NCBI GenBank assembly: GCA_900540875.1 | Contig: UQHT01000026.1 | Location: 1 to 39,696 of the forward strand | DNA: 39,696 bases | From: an uncultured Collinsella sp. | GTDB taxonomy: Bacteria; Actinomycetota; Coriobacteriia; Coriobacteriales; Coriobacteriaceae | Direction of reading: 5' to 3' | Part shown: one piece after another, positions 7,044 through 14,933 of the stretch | Numbering within the stretch: position 1 is the first letter of the stretch | How the letters are laid out: each line of letters opens with the position of its first letter | Notes under the pieces: model-generated | Database searches by the model: none | The model's input: only the letters and a program-made list of their open reading frames with translations | Told to the model about the DNA's origin: nothing | Program-made: the position numbers and the translations under genes

Positions 7044-7088
7044 CTCATAACCCGGAGGTCGTAGGTTCAAATCCTGCCCCCGCGACCA
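7044..7088 (+). tRNA. 3' half of an initiator tRNA-Met gene (attachment site remnant)
   Basis: From CTCATAA (anticodon loop, CAT at 7046-7048) through CCCGG, a T-arm GTAGG-TTCAAAT-CCTGC, acceptor strand CCCCGCG, A and CCA, the sequence is a good tRNA 3' half. CCC at positions equivalent to 39-41 is the initiator hallmark. The preceding bases (ATGGATATTCCGTT) cannot form the anticodon stem or a D-arm, so this copy is not a functional tRNA. It is the displaced 3' half left at the element's right junction, still followed by its native terminator. Confidence 0.85.
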
Positions 7089-7099
7089 AGAACTTGCAG

Positions 7100-7129
7100 C
7101 TCGTCGGCCTAGCCGGCGAGTTTTTTTTT
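7100..7129 (+). terminator. Rho-independent terminator of the tRNA-Met gene
   Basis: CTCGTCGGC (7100-7108) pairs with GCCGGCGAG (7112-7120), one G-U included, across the loop CTA, and nine T follow. Confidence 0.9.
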
Positions 7130-7172
7130 ATCTGACGACCATGTTTTCGGCACGGTTTTCAACCTCTCAAAC

Positions 7173-7396
7173 AAAATCTCGATCTGTAACGCGTAGACCC
7201 GATTTGGACGGCTAGATGTTACAGATCGAGATTTTCCGGCAGCCGGCCCCCGTTTGTCTAAATCTGTAACACGAGGGACGGATTTTGCCGAGTTGTTGTT
7301 ACAGATTGAGATTTTCTAGCAGGCGGGTTTGGTTTGTCTCGATCTGTAACAGTTGCTCGGCAAAATAGGGTCTTACCGTTACAGATTGAGACAAAC
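7173..7396. repeat. Three hairpin units at an exact 80-bp period
   Basis: Each unit has a left arm ending ATCTGTAAC and a right arm starting GTTACAGAT, enclosing exactly 27 bases. Left arms end at 7190, 7270 and 7350; right arms start at 7218, 7298 and 7378. Unit 1 has 18 perfectly paired bases; units 2 and 3 have one mismatch in 14 and 19. The loops differ, but loop 3 shares CTCGGCAAAAT with the reverse complement of loop 2, and loop 1 (reversed) also resembles loop 3, so the units descend from one palindromic element in alternating orientation. They fill most of the gap between the tRNA terminator and the oxidoreductase gene; the rest of this gap (7397-7533) shows only a weak promoter-like TTGCGC/CATATC. 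Confidence 0.85.
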
Positions 7397-7533
7397 CCGC
7401 GGCCAGGCCCACCCCATCCACCAGCCCTTACCCGCTATCCGCCGATTTCCGTTGCGCCACTGTGCTCCCATGTCATATCCTCTAGACAACTACGCGGCAT
7501 CATCGCCGCCGCGCCTACAAGAGAGGAATGTCC

Positions 7534-9564
7534 ATGACCGCACCCGCATCCAAACTGCTCCAGCCCATTACGGTTGGCCCCCTTGAGCTTAAAAACCGCA
7601 TTATGTTCCCGCCGCTGACCACCGGCTACGAGGAGCGCGACGGTTCCATTGGCGAGCGCAGCCTGGCTTTTTACGAGCGCCTGGCCCGTGGCGGCGTGAG
7701 CTACATCGTCATCGGCGACGTTGCTCCTGTTATGACCGCAAGCCCCACGCCCAAGTTAGCGACCGACGCCCAGATCCCCACGTTTAAGGCGCTGGCCGAC
7801 GCCGTTCACAAGCACGGCGCCAAGGTCGCGCTGCAGCTGTTCCACCCCGAGTACGACGTGCCCGGCGTCGGCCGCATGGTCATGGGTTCCATGGCCGCCG
7901 CCAAGGCTGCGCAGGAGGCCAAGGCCGCCGGCGACGAGGAGACCTTTGCCGCCAAGATGGCCGAGTCCAACGAGATCCGCAAGCAGGCCTACGCCAAGCT
8001 GCACCACGACATGCAGCACTTTGTGAACGAGGCGAGCGTAGAGCAGCTCACCCAGATCAAGGAGGCCATCGCTGCCTCGGCCGCCCGCGCGCAGCAGGCC
8101 GGCATCGACGCCATCGAGGTTCACGGCGACCGTCTGGTGGGTTCGCTGTGCTCGGCCATCCTCAACCAGCGCACCGACGAGTACGGTGGCTCGTTCGAGA
8201 ACCGCGTTCGCTATGCGCTCGAGGTTGTCGCCGCCATTAAGGAAGCCGCGCCGCAGCTGATGGTGGAGTACAAGCTCCCCGTGATCATGGAGAACCCCGA
8301 CGGCACGCCGCGCGGCAAGGGCGGCCTGCAGCCCGATGAGGCCTGCGAGTTTGCCAAGCTGCTCGAGGGCGCCGGCATCGACATGATCCAGGTTGCACAG
8401 GCCAACCATACCGGCAACATGGGCGACACCATTCCGCCCATGGGCGCCATGCCCTACAACTGGACGCTGCCCGTGGCCGAGCGCGTCAAGGCCCTGGTCT
8501 CCGTGCCGGTGGCAACCGTCGGCCGCGTTGTCTCGGTCGAGGCCGGCGAGAAGATCCTGGAAGATGGTTCGGCAGACATCGTCGCATACGGCCGCTCGCT
8601 CATGTGCGACCCCGACATTGCGCTCAAGGCCGCCACGGGTGAGCCCATCCGCGAGTGCCTCAACTGCAACAAGGGCTGCGTCGACGCGATCCAAAACCGC
8701 CAGTACATCTCGTGCGTGCTCAATGCCGAGAACGGCGACGAGGCGACCATCGCCATTAAGCCGGGCGAGGGCGACAAGAAGATCGCCGTGGTGGGCGGCG
8801 GCATTGCCGGCCTGGAGGCCGCGCGCGTAGCGGCCAAGCGCGGCTACGACGTGACCGTCTACGAGGCGAGCGACCATCTGGGCGGCCAGATTGTGCTGGC
8901 GGCCGCGCCTCCGCGCAAGGACGAGATCATGCGCTCGGTGGAGTACTACGAGAAGATTCTGCCCGGCCTGGGCGTGAAGGTTGAGCTCAACCACGCCGCT
9001 AGCCCCGCGGACCTCAACGCCGCCGACGCCGCGATTGTGGCCGTGGGCGCGCACGACGTGGTCATTCCCGTTCCGGGTGCCGACTCGGAGAAGGTCGTCT
9101 CGAGCTGGGACGTGCTGGCCGGCAAGGTGGAGCTCAGCGGGCGCGTCGCCGTCATTGGCGGTGGCCTGGTGGGCACCGAGACTGCCGAGTACCTGCTGCA
9201 GCACGGCTGCGAGGTGGCGATCGTCGAGATGCTCGACAAGATTGCCGCAGGCGAGTCCGAGACCATTCTGCCGCTGATTATGAGCGATTTTGCCGAGCAT
9301 GGTGTTGAGCAGCATGTTAAGACCCGTCTGACCGCCATTACCGACGAGGGCGTGGAGGCCGTCCGCACCACCGAGGACGGCGCCGAGGAGCCGGTGAAGA
9401 TCGCCTGCGATTACGTGGTGATGGCCGTGGGCTCCAAGGCCAACGCGTTTGACCTGGAGGGCGTGACGGTACCCGTGACCTGCGTGGGCGACTGCTCGGG
9501 CGAGCGCACCGCCGACATCGCGAGCGCCATTCGCACGGCGTATCACGCGGCCAACGAGCTGTAG
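7534..9564 (+). CDS. Old Yellow Enzyme-family flavin/FeS oxidoreductase (enoate or 2,4-dienoyl-CoA reductase type)
   Basis: The 676-residue protein has an N-terminal FMN TIM barrel (LLQPITVGPLELKNRIMFPP; NQRTDEYGGSFENRVRYALE) and a Cys cluster CLNCNKGCVDAIQNRQYISC near residue 375-394 for a [4Fe-4S] centre. It ends in a C-terminal FAD/NAD(P) module with VVGGGIAGLEAARVAAKRG and VAVIGGGLVGTETAEYL. This is the layout of FadH, BaiCD/BaiH and clostridial enoate reductases, which reduce C=C bonds with NAD(P)H. ATG 7534 fits GAGAGGA spacing better than ATG 7528. The usual catalytic-region His-Gly-Ala-His is replaced by HGDRLVG, and an Ala/Lys/Glu-rich insert lies near residue 110-160. It appears monocistronic, ended by a strong terminator; substrate is unknown. 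Confidence 0.88.
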   Translation: MTAPASKLLQPITVGPLELKNRIMFPPLTTGYEERDGSIGERSLAFYERLARGGVSYIVIGDVAPVMTASPTPKLATDAQIPTFKALADAVHKHGAKVALQLFHPEYDVPGVGRMVMGSMAAAKAAQEAKAAGDEETFAAKMAESNEIRKQAYAKLHHDMQHFVNEASVEQLTQIKEAIAASAARAQQAGIDAIEVHGDRLVGSLCSAILNQRTDEYGGSFENRVRYALEVVAAIKEAAPQLMVEYKLPVIMENPDGTPRGKGGLQPDEACEFAKLLEGAGIDMIQVAQANHTGNMGDTIPPMGAMPYNWTLPVAERVKALVSVPVATVGRVVSVEAGEKILEDGSADIVAYGRSLMCDPDIALKAATGEPIRECLNCNKGCVDAIQNRQYISCVLNAENGDEATIAIKPGEGDKKIAVVGGGIAGLEAARVAAKRGYDVTVYEASDHLGGQIVLAAAPPRKDEIMRSVEYYEKILPGLGVKVELNHAASPADLNAADAAIVAVGAHDVVIPVPGADSEKVVSSWDVLAGKVELSGRVAVIGGGLVGTETAEYLLQHGCEVAIVEMLDKIAAGESETILPLIMSDFAEHGVEQHVKTRLTAITDEGVEAVRTTEDGAEEPVKIACDYVVMAVGSKANAFDLEGVTVPVTCVGDCSGERTADIASAIRTAYHAANEL

Positions 9565-9639
9565 TTGAACATCGCGGCCAGGCGGGGCGGTAGCACGGAT
9601 CCGCCTCGCCCGGCTGTGTCCCGTCGGGTGTCAACCGGT

Positions 9640-9675
9640 GCGGGGCCTGCAAGCGCAGCAGGCCCCGCCCTTTTT
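9640..9675 (+). terminator. Rho-independent terminator after the oxidoreductase
   Basis: GCGGGGCCTGC (9640-9650) pairs fully with GCAGGCCCCGC (9658-9668) over a 7-base loop, followed by CC and TTTTT. Confidence 0.93.
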
Positions 9676-10004
9676 GTTTTGCTTCGGTGGATGGCAATGC
9701 GCGGTAATCATGAGGAGTAAGGACGTCTACTGCCTTGCCGATTACTCAAAATTATTGGGGGAGGGGTTAATAACTATATCCTCTATGCCAAAGGACATAA
9801 AGAGGTGTCAATTTTGTTGACAGGCGAATGACGATTGGCTGCGAGTCAGCTACCAGCGTAAATAATCGATAAAGAAATGTCGTAAATTGGTGCCAAATGC
9901 CCAGATAACGCCGCGTCTATTTTAATTAACTGCTTTGAGCAAACAGTAAAATGCTACTATCTAACTTGCACGTAAGAAAGCAGATTAACGGTTAAGGCTA
10001 AGAA
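9676..10004. promoter_or_regulatory. AT-rich intergenic stretch with a sigma70-like promoter
   Basis: This 330-bp gap is distinctly richer in A+T than its surroundings. TTGAGC (9935-9940) and TATCTA (9958-9963) with a 17-bp spacer form a plausible promoter for the HTH gene at 10005. A 36-codon frame at 9710-9820 lacks a ribosome-binding site of note and is not called. Nothing else is seen. Confidence 0.45.
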
Positions 10005-10409
10005 GTGGCAGGTATGTCGGAAGCAACTAGGACTCGCACGCATGCGCCCGAGGTTAGGCAGCGCGCCGTCGAGATCCTCCAAGAGGGGGTCGGTCATCGC
10101 GCCCTCGCCGCGGAGCTTGGCATTCCCCAGGCCACGGCTCGTCAGTGGGCCCGCGCGTATGCCGTAGGCGGTGCCGACGCCGTTCTCAACGCCGGTTCGC
10201 ATCATCACACCTATTCGTACGAAGTTAAGCTCGCCGTGGTCAAGGACCGCTTGGAAAACGGCTTAACGGTTCGCGAGGCCATGATCAAGCACAAGATTCC
10301 CAGCGAGTCTTCGGTCAAGGCTTGGTGCCGCCAGTATCGCGAGAGCGGTGAGTCCGCGCTGGTTGATAAGCCGCGCGGTCGCAAGCCGCGCGTTAAAAAG
10401 GCGGAATAG
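10005..10409 (+). CDS. Orphan double helix-turn-helix protein (IS3 OrfA-like)
   Basis: The 134-residue protein has two similar HTH units: RQRAVEILQEGVGHRALAAE with LGIPQATARQWARAY, and KLAVVKDRLENGLTVREAMI with KIPSESSVKAWCRQY. It then ends in a basic tail (DKPRGRKPRVKKAE). Such tandem HTH regions form the DNA-binding part of IS3-family OrfA and related transposases, but no catalytic OrfB frame follows; the gene ends in its own terminator. GTG 10005 has AAGG seven bases upstream; ATG 10014 is an alternative. It may be a domesticated transposase DNA-binding domain acting as a regulator, or a remnant. The target is unknown, though the hydrogenase operon lies next downstream. Confidence 0.75.
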   Translation: MAGMSEATRTRTHAPEVRQRAVEILQEGVGHRALAAELGIPQATARQWARAYAVGGADAVLNAGSHHHTYSYEVKLAVVKDRLENGLTVREAMIKHKIPSESSVKAWCRQYRESGESALVDKPRGRKPRVKKAE

Positions 10410-10421
10410 CGAACGGGATGG

Positions 10422-10445
10422 TGCGCCCACAGGGGCGCATTTTTC
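10422..10445 (+). terminator. Terminator after the HTH gene
   Basis: TGCGCCC (10422-10428) and GGGCGCA (10433-10439) form a 7-bp stem with loop ACAG, followed by six T. Confidence 0.88.
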
Positions 10446-10696
10446 TTGCCGCGCCAACTTTTTGGACCGTCGTGAGCCTACTGGAACATCCTCCAAAGTG
10501 GTTAATAAACCGCGCGCAGTGGCCCGTGCGCCCGCCGCCGCGATAGGGGGAGCGTCGCCTCTCTGCTCCAAAGCGGACAGACTCGTTACCCCGTACGCCT
10601 AAAACTCCCCAGTTGACCGAAAACCCGCCGCCGCTACTCCTCAACTGAGCTATAACGTTAAACAATTGCAGCGTTTTTGCATGGGGGAGTGATGGT
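10446..10696 (+). promoter_or_regulatory. Upstream region of the hydrogenase operon
   Basis: About 250 bp with no gene. TTGACC (near 10613) and TATAAC (near 10651) are promoter-like hexamers but are too far apart to form one promoter, and no repeat or known operator is recognised. A GGGGGAG ribosome-binding site ends the region seven bases before ATG 10697. Confidence 0.3.
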
Positions 10697-13579
10697 ATGA
10701 CGCTACTGTATTTCCTTACCCTGTTTCCGCTGGTACCGGCGCTGGGCATGCTGCTCGCGCGCGGTGACCGCGCCCGCGATGCGGTAGGGCTTGTAGGCTC
10801 TGGCATCATTATGGCGGTGACGGTTGTAGTCGCCGTCATGTTTTTTGGCACGGGCCCGCAGAGCTTCGAGGTTGCCCCCGGCACCTCGCATGTGCTCTCG
10901 ATCATCAGCTCCGTCATCGACGTGATCCTGTGCGCCGTCATCCTGTACAACGCGCGTAAATATAAGAGCACGCTCACCACGGTGCTCGGCGTGGTGCAGC
11001 TGGTGGGTTCGGTTGCCTTCGCTGCCATGACGCTGCCCGCGGCCGAGGTTGTCACCGCCACGCCGCTCTACCTGGATTACATGAGTGTGATCATGGTGCT
11101 TGCCGTCGGCATTGTCGGCAGCCTTATCTGCGTGTACGCCCTGGGCTACATGAAGGACTTCCAGGCCCACGACGAGCACGAGGCAGCGCTGCGCGGGCAG
11201 GCGGCGCCCGACCGACGCCCGCAGTTCCTGGCGCTTATGTTCCTGTTCCTCTCGGCCATGTTCGTCATCGTGACAAGCGACAACCTTGAGTGGCTGTTCT
11301 GTGGCTGGGAAATCACCACCGTGTGCTCGTTCCTCATGATTGGCTACACGCGCACGCCCGAGGCCATAAAAAACGCTTTCACCCAGATCATCCTCAACAT
11401 GCTGGGCGGCATCGCGTTTTTGGCCGGACTCATGTACCTGCACGTTAACGGCATGCCGCTGACCATCTCGGGCATGATCGAGCTTTCCGGCGCCGGAACC
11501 GCGCAATCCGCGCTGCTGGTGATGCCGGTCCTGTTGCTGTCGCTTGCCGCGCTCACCAAGGCCGCACAGATGCCGTTCCACACTTGGCTATTGGGTGCCA
11601 TGGTTGCCCCCACGCCCACGAGTGCCCTGCTGCACTCGTCAACCATGGTCAAAGCCGGCGTGTTCCTGATGGTCAAGCTCAGCCCGCTCTATGCCATCTA
11701 TCCCGTGACCGGCTTTATGGTCACGAGCGTGGGTGCCATCACGTTTTTGCTCGCTGCCCTCATGGCCATCTCGCAGAGCAACGCCAAACGCGTCCTCGCG
11801 TACTCCACCATTTCCAACTTGGGCCTCATCAGTGCTTGCTTGGGTGTCGGCGCGCCCGAGGCCGTATGGGCCGCCATCTTCCTGATCCTGTTCCACACGG
11901 TGGCCAAGTCGCTGCTGTTCCTGTGCGTGGGCACCGCCGAGCATCATATCGGCAGCCGCAATATCGAGGACATGGATGGCATGTTCAGCCGCATGCCACA
12001 CCTGACGCGTCTGATGATGCTGGGCATCATGGGCATGTTCGTGGCACCGTTTGGCATGCTCGTGTCCAAGTGGGGCGCCCTGGTGGCGTTCGCGCAGACC
12101 GGCAACGTGCTCATGATCATGGTGCTTGCCTTTGGCTCGGCCGCGACGTTCTTCTTCTGGGGCAAGTGGCTTGCCAAGCTTTCGGGCGTCGACCCCACGG
12201 CTCAAAACGTTGAGGTCAATGTCCATAAGACCGAATGGATGGCCCTCAACACCATCGCCGCGCTGCTGATTCTTTGCTGCGTGGCGTTCCCGCTCATCTC
12301 GAGCGGCCTGGTGTCGCCTTACTTGGCCATGGTGTTTGGCCGCGTGCCGTACGTTATTGGCAAGGACTCCATGTATCTGATGGTGGTTATCGTGGCGTTT
12401 ATCGCCGTGGTGCTGCTGACTTCATTCCGCGTGAGCAACAAACCGCACGTAAACGTATATCTTTCGGGTGTGGGAACCGACAATTACCGCCATTTCCGCG
12501 GCTCGATGGGACGCGAGGTGAAGGCCGAAAAGCGCAATTGGTACTCGGAGGACGCCCTTGGCGAGAAGCGTATTGGCCCCGCGGGTAGCGTCGTATGCTG
12601 CAGCATTATCTTGTTTGCGCTGCTGTGTTGCGCGTGGATTGGGCCCGAGCGGCTTGCCATGAGCGCGCCCTCGGTGCTGCGCGGTAAGTATTTTGAAGGT
12701 TCGGGCGTCGTGGGTATTTTTATTGGCACCGTGGCGTTTGCCTTGCTGGCGCCGCTTGTGGGCGGCCTGATCGACGGTCTTGATCGCAAACTTTCGGCCC
12801 GTATGCAGGGCCGCGTGGGTCCGCGCCTGCTGCAGCCCTTCTACGACGTTGCCAAACTGCTGCGCAAGGCCCCTGCCAGCGTAAACACCATGGACGATAC
12901 CTATATGGCATGTGCACTCATCTTCACCGTCGTGGGCGGCGGCATCTTTGTGTCGGGTTCTAACACGCTACTGTGCGCTTTTATGGTGACGCTCGCCGCG
13001 ATCTTTGTGGTGCTGGCGTCCGCCTCGACGCAAAGCCCGTTTGCGCAGGTCGGCGCCGATCGCGAGTTGCTGCAGGTTATGAGCTACGAGCCCGCCGTTC
13101 TGCTGATGAGCGTGGGCCTGTACCTTGCCACCGACAGCTTCGATTCCATCGCCGTGACGGGGCAGTCGGCCCCCATCATCGTGTACAGCGCGCCCATTTT
13201 CCTCGCGCTGCTCGCGGTGCTTACCATCAAGCTGCGCAAGTCGCCGTTTGACCTTTCGTACTCGCATCACGCGCATCAGGAGATTGTCCAGGGCGTCGCC
13301 ACCGAGATGAGCGGCGGCACGCTGGCCAAGATGACCCTTATGCACTGGTGCGAGACCGTGCTGTTTTTGATGTGGGTGGGCATGTTCTTTGTTTGGGACA
13401 ACCCGGTGAGCTGGGTCGTAGCCCTGGTCGTGATGGTCGCGACGTATTTTGTCGAGGTGCTGATCGACAACACCTTCGCCCGCAGCACCTGGCGCAGCTG
13501 CTTTAAGCTCGGCTGGGGCGTGGCGCTGGTGTTTGGCCTGCTCAACCTTATGCCCATCCTCGTCGACGTGTTTATTTAG
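10697..13579 (+). CDS. Fused Ech hydrogenase membrane subunit (EchA/NuoL-like plus EchB/NuoH-like)
   Basis: This 960-residue membrane protein joins two subunits that are normally separate. Residues ~1-620 are an antiporter-like NuoL/MrpA module, with LTKAAQMPFHTWLLGAM near 286 and PTSALLHSSTMVKAGV near 313, including the conserved Lys and His of the proton path. Residues ~660-960 are a NuoH/EchB module: LSARMQGRVGPRLLQPFYD near 701, ADRELLQVMSYEPAVLLM near 788 and KLRKSPFDLSYSHHAHQEIV near 848. The latter anchors the hydrogenase module and forms the entry of the ion channel. A soluble linker near 575-640 connects them. No internal stop or start signal separates the halves. It leads a tight operon with echC-F and should be the ion-translocating arm. 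Confidence 0.9.
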   Translation: MTLLYFLTLFPLVPALGMLLARGDRARDAVGLVGSGIIMAVTVVVAVMFFGTGPQSFEVAPGTSHVLSIISSVIDVILCAVILYNARKYKSTLTTVLGVVQLVGSVAFAAMTLPAAEVVTATPLYLDYMSVIMVLAVGIVGSLICVYALGYMKDFQAHDEHEAALRGQAAPDRRPQFLALMFLFLSAMFVIVTSDNLEWLFCGWEITTVCSFLMIGYTRTPEAIKNAFTQIILNMLGGIAFLAGLMYLHVNGMPLTISGMIELSGAGTAQSALLVMPVLLLSLAALTKAAQMPFHTWLLGAMVAPTPTSALLHSSTMVKAGVFLMVKLSPLYAIYPVTGFMVTSVGAITFLLAALMAISQSNAKRVLAYSTISNLGLISACLGVGAPEAVWAAIFLILFHTVAKSLLFLCVGTAEHHIGSRNIEDMDGMFSRMPHLTRLMMLGIMGMFVAPFGMLVSKWGALVAFAQTGNVLMIMVLAFGSAATFFFWGKWLAKLSGVDPTAQNVEVNVHKTEWMALNTIAALLILCCVAFPLISSGLVSPYLAMVFGRVPYVIGKDSMYLMVVIVAFIAVVLLTSFRVSNKPHVNVYLSGVGTDNYRHFRGSMGREVKAEKRNWYSEDALGEKRIGPAGSVVCCSIILFALLCCAWIGPERLAMSAPSVLRGKYFEGSGVVGIFIGTVAFALLAPLVGGLIDGLDRKLSARMQGRVGPRLLQPFYDVAKLLRKAPASVNTMDDTYMACALIFTVVGGGIFVSGSNTLLCAFMVTLAAIFVVLASASTQSPFAQVGADRELLQVMSYEPAVLLMSVGLYLATDSFDSIAVTGQSAPIIVYSAPIFLALLAVLTIKLRKSPFDLSYSHHAHQEIVQGVATEMSGGTLAKMTLMHWCETVLFLMWVGMFFVWDNPVSWVVALVVMVATYFVEVLIDNTFARSTWRSCFKLGWGVALVFGLLNLMPILVDVFI

Positions 13580-13591
13580 GAGGCGGCATCC

Positions 13592-14209
13592 ATGGATCAT
13601 AAAATGTCGCGCTCGCCGTGGGTTATTCATTACGACGGCTCGAGCTGCAACGGATGCGATATCGAGGTGCTGGCCTCGCTCACGCCGCTGTTCGATGCGG
13701 AGCGCTTTGGCGTGGTCAACACCGGCAACCCCAAGCATGCGGACATCTTTTTGGTGACGGGCTCGGTCAATGCCCAGAACCTGCCCGTCGTGCGCCAGAT
13801 CTACAACCAGATGCTCGAGCCCAAGTGCGTGGTGGCCTGCGGCATCTGCGCGTGCTCGGGCGGCGTGTTCCGCGATGCCTACAACGTGATCGGCGGCGTG
13901 GATCGCGCGATTCCCGTGGACGTGTACGCGCCCGGGTGCGCCATTCGCCCCGAGACGGTGATCGATGCCATCGTGGAGGCGTGCGGCATCTTGGACCAGA
14001 AGGAGACCGTGATGCGCGCCGGTGGCGATCCGCTCACCGTGGGCGGTGCCGCTACCTGGGACGGTGGCGTTGAGCTGGGCGAGGACGGGTTTGTGGCTGC
14101 GGGGGCCGGGACTGACGGTGCCGGTGACGCGCCTGCCGGGAAGCCTGCTGCGCCCGCCGCTGGCGACGCACCTGCTGAGACGCCCGCCGCTGCAAAGGAG
14201 GCCGAGTAA
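13592..14209 (+). CDS. echC: Ech [NiFe] hydrogenase small subunit
   Basis: The 205-residue protein has the NuoB-like Cys pattern for the proximal [4Fe-4S] cluster: SSCNGCDIEVLA (Cys19, Cys22), VVACGICACSGG (about 80-90) and VYAPGCAIRPETVIDAI (about 115). It passes electrons between the EchF ferredoxin-like subunit and the nickel site of EchE. The core ends near residue 150; the last ~50 residues are a low-complexity Gly/Ala/Pro tail (AGKPAAPAAGDAPAETPAAA) not usual for the family. A TAGGAGG site lies just upstream, and its stop overlaps the echD start as TAATG. Confidence 0.92.
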   Translation: MDHKMSRSPWVIHYDGSSCNGCDIEVLASLTPLFDAERFGVVNTGNPKHADIFLVTGSVNAQNLPVVRQIYNQMLEPKCVVACGICACSGGVFRDAYNVIGGVDRAIPVDVYAPGCAIRPETVIDAIVEACGILDQKETVMRAGGDPLTVGGAATWDGGVELGEDGFVAAGAGTDGAGDAPAGKPAAPAAGDAPAETPAAAKEAE

Positions 14210-14928
14210 TGCAAAAGGCTATCTATACCACCGTCGGGATCGACAAGCTCCTGTCGCATGTCCAGGCGCTCAAGGGCGTCGGCGCGCGCTTTGTGCAAAT
14301 GCATGCCGAGCGCAACGTCGACGACGGCTCGTATCGCTTGGTCTATACGTTTATCAACGTCCGTGCTGCTCAGGAGCATATTGCGCAGGACGGCAGCTAT
14401 GCGATCGAGAACCTGGTGGTCGAGGGCATCGACCAGTACCAGGAGATTCCGTCCATCAGCTCGTATTACCCCGCGGTGTTCCCGTTTGAAAATGAGGCCC
14501 ACGACCTGTTTGGTCTTGCCATCACCGACATGCAGATCGACTTTAAGGGCTTTTTCTACCAGGTCTCGACTGCCGAACCCATGAGCGTCATCACGCCCGA
14601 GGTGAAGGCTGCGCGCGAGAAGGCCATGAAAGTCCGCGCGGCCGCCGAGGCCAAGGCGCGCAAGGCCGCGGCCGAGAAGGCCGCCGCGGCTGCGGCTGCT
14701 GCGGGGGAGGGTGCCGCGGGTGCCGGCGATGCTGCGGGCACTGCCGCTGCTCAGCCCGCTGCTGCTGCCGGCTCCGATGCCCAGCATGACGATGCCGCTG
14801 CGAAGGCCGCGCTCAAGGCCGCCGAGATGGAGGCAAAGCTCGCCGCCATGGATCCCGAGAAAGCGGCCAAGGTCCGTGCGGCGCTTGCCGCCAAGGCCGC
14901 CCGCGACAAGCAGAAAAAGGAGGCGTAA
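14209..14928 (+). CDS. echD: Ech hydrogenase subunit D (NuoC-like) with Ala-rich tail
   Basis: Residues ~1-125 match the NuoC/EchD 30-kDa family, including YYPAVFPFENEAHDLFGLAI, the ExxD-x-F-G signature. The remaining ~115 residues are Ala/Lys/Glu-rich and probably helical (AAEAKARKAAAEKAAAAAAA, later AALKAAEMEAKLAAMDPEKA), ending KQKKEA. That tail roughly doubles the usual length and has no recognisable domain. Translation is coupled to echC by TAATG overlap with AAAGGAGG inside echC. The protein should help dock the catalytic pair; what the tail does is unknown. Confidence 0.88.
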   Translation: MQKAIYTTVGIDKLLSHVQALKGVGARFVQMHAERNVDDGSYRLVYTFINVRAAQEHIAQDGSYAIENLVVEGIDQYQEIPSISSYYPAVFPFENEAHDLFGLAITDMQIDFKGFFYQVSTAEPMSVITPEVKAAREKAMKVRAAAEAKARKAAAEKAAAAAAAAGEGAAGAGDAAGTAAAQPAAAAGSDAQHDDAAAKAALKAAEMEAKLAAMDPEKAAKVRAALAAKAARDKQKKEA

Positions 14929-14933
14929 GGTCC

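Noticed and set aside
7173..7396. The regular 80-bp repeats as a CRISPR array
   Set aside because: The repeated unit is itself a palindrome with a fixed 27-base loop, orientation alternates, there are only three units, the loops resemble one another, and no cas gene is near.
7756..9546. A 596-residue leftward frame opposite the oxidoreductase
   Set aside because: Antisense shadow of a gene with clear flavin, FeS and nucleotide motifs; composition is His/Arg/Leu-rich with no domain.
9638..9820. A 60-codon frame after the oxidoreductase
   Set aside because: It overlaps the terminator, has no ribosome-binding site and no recognisable product; an inner 36-codon version is no better supported.
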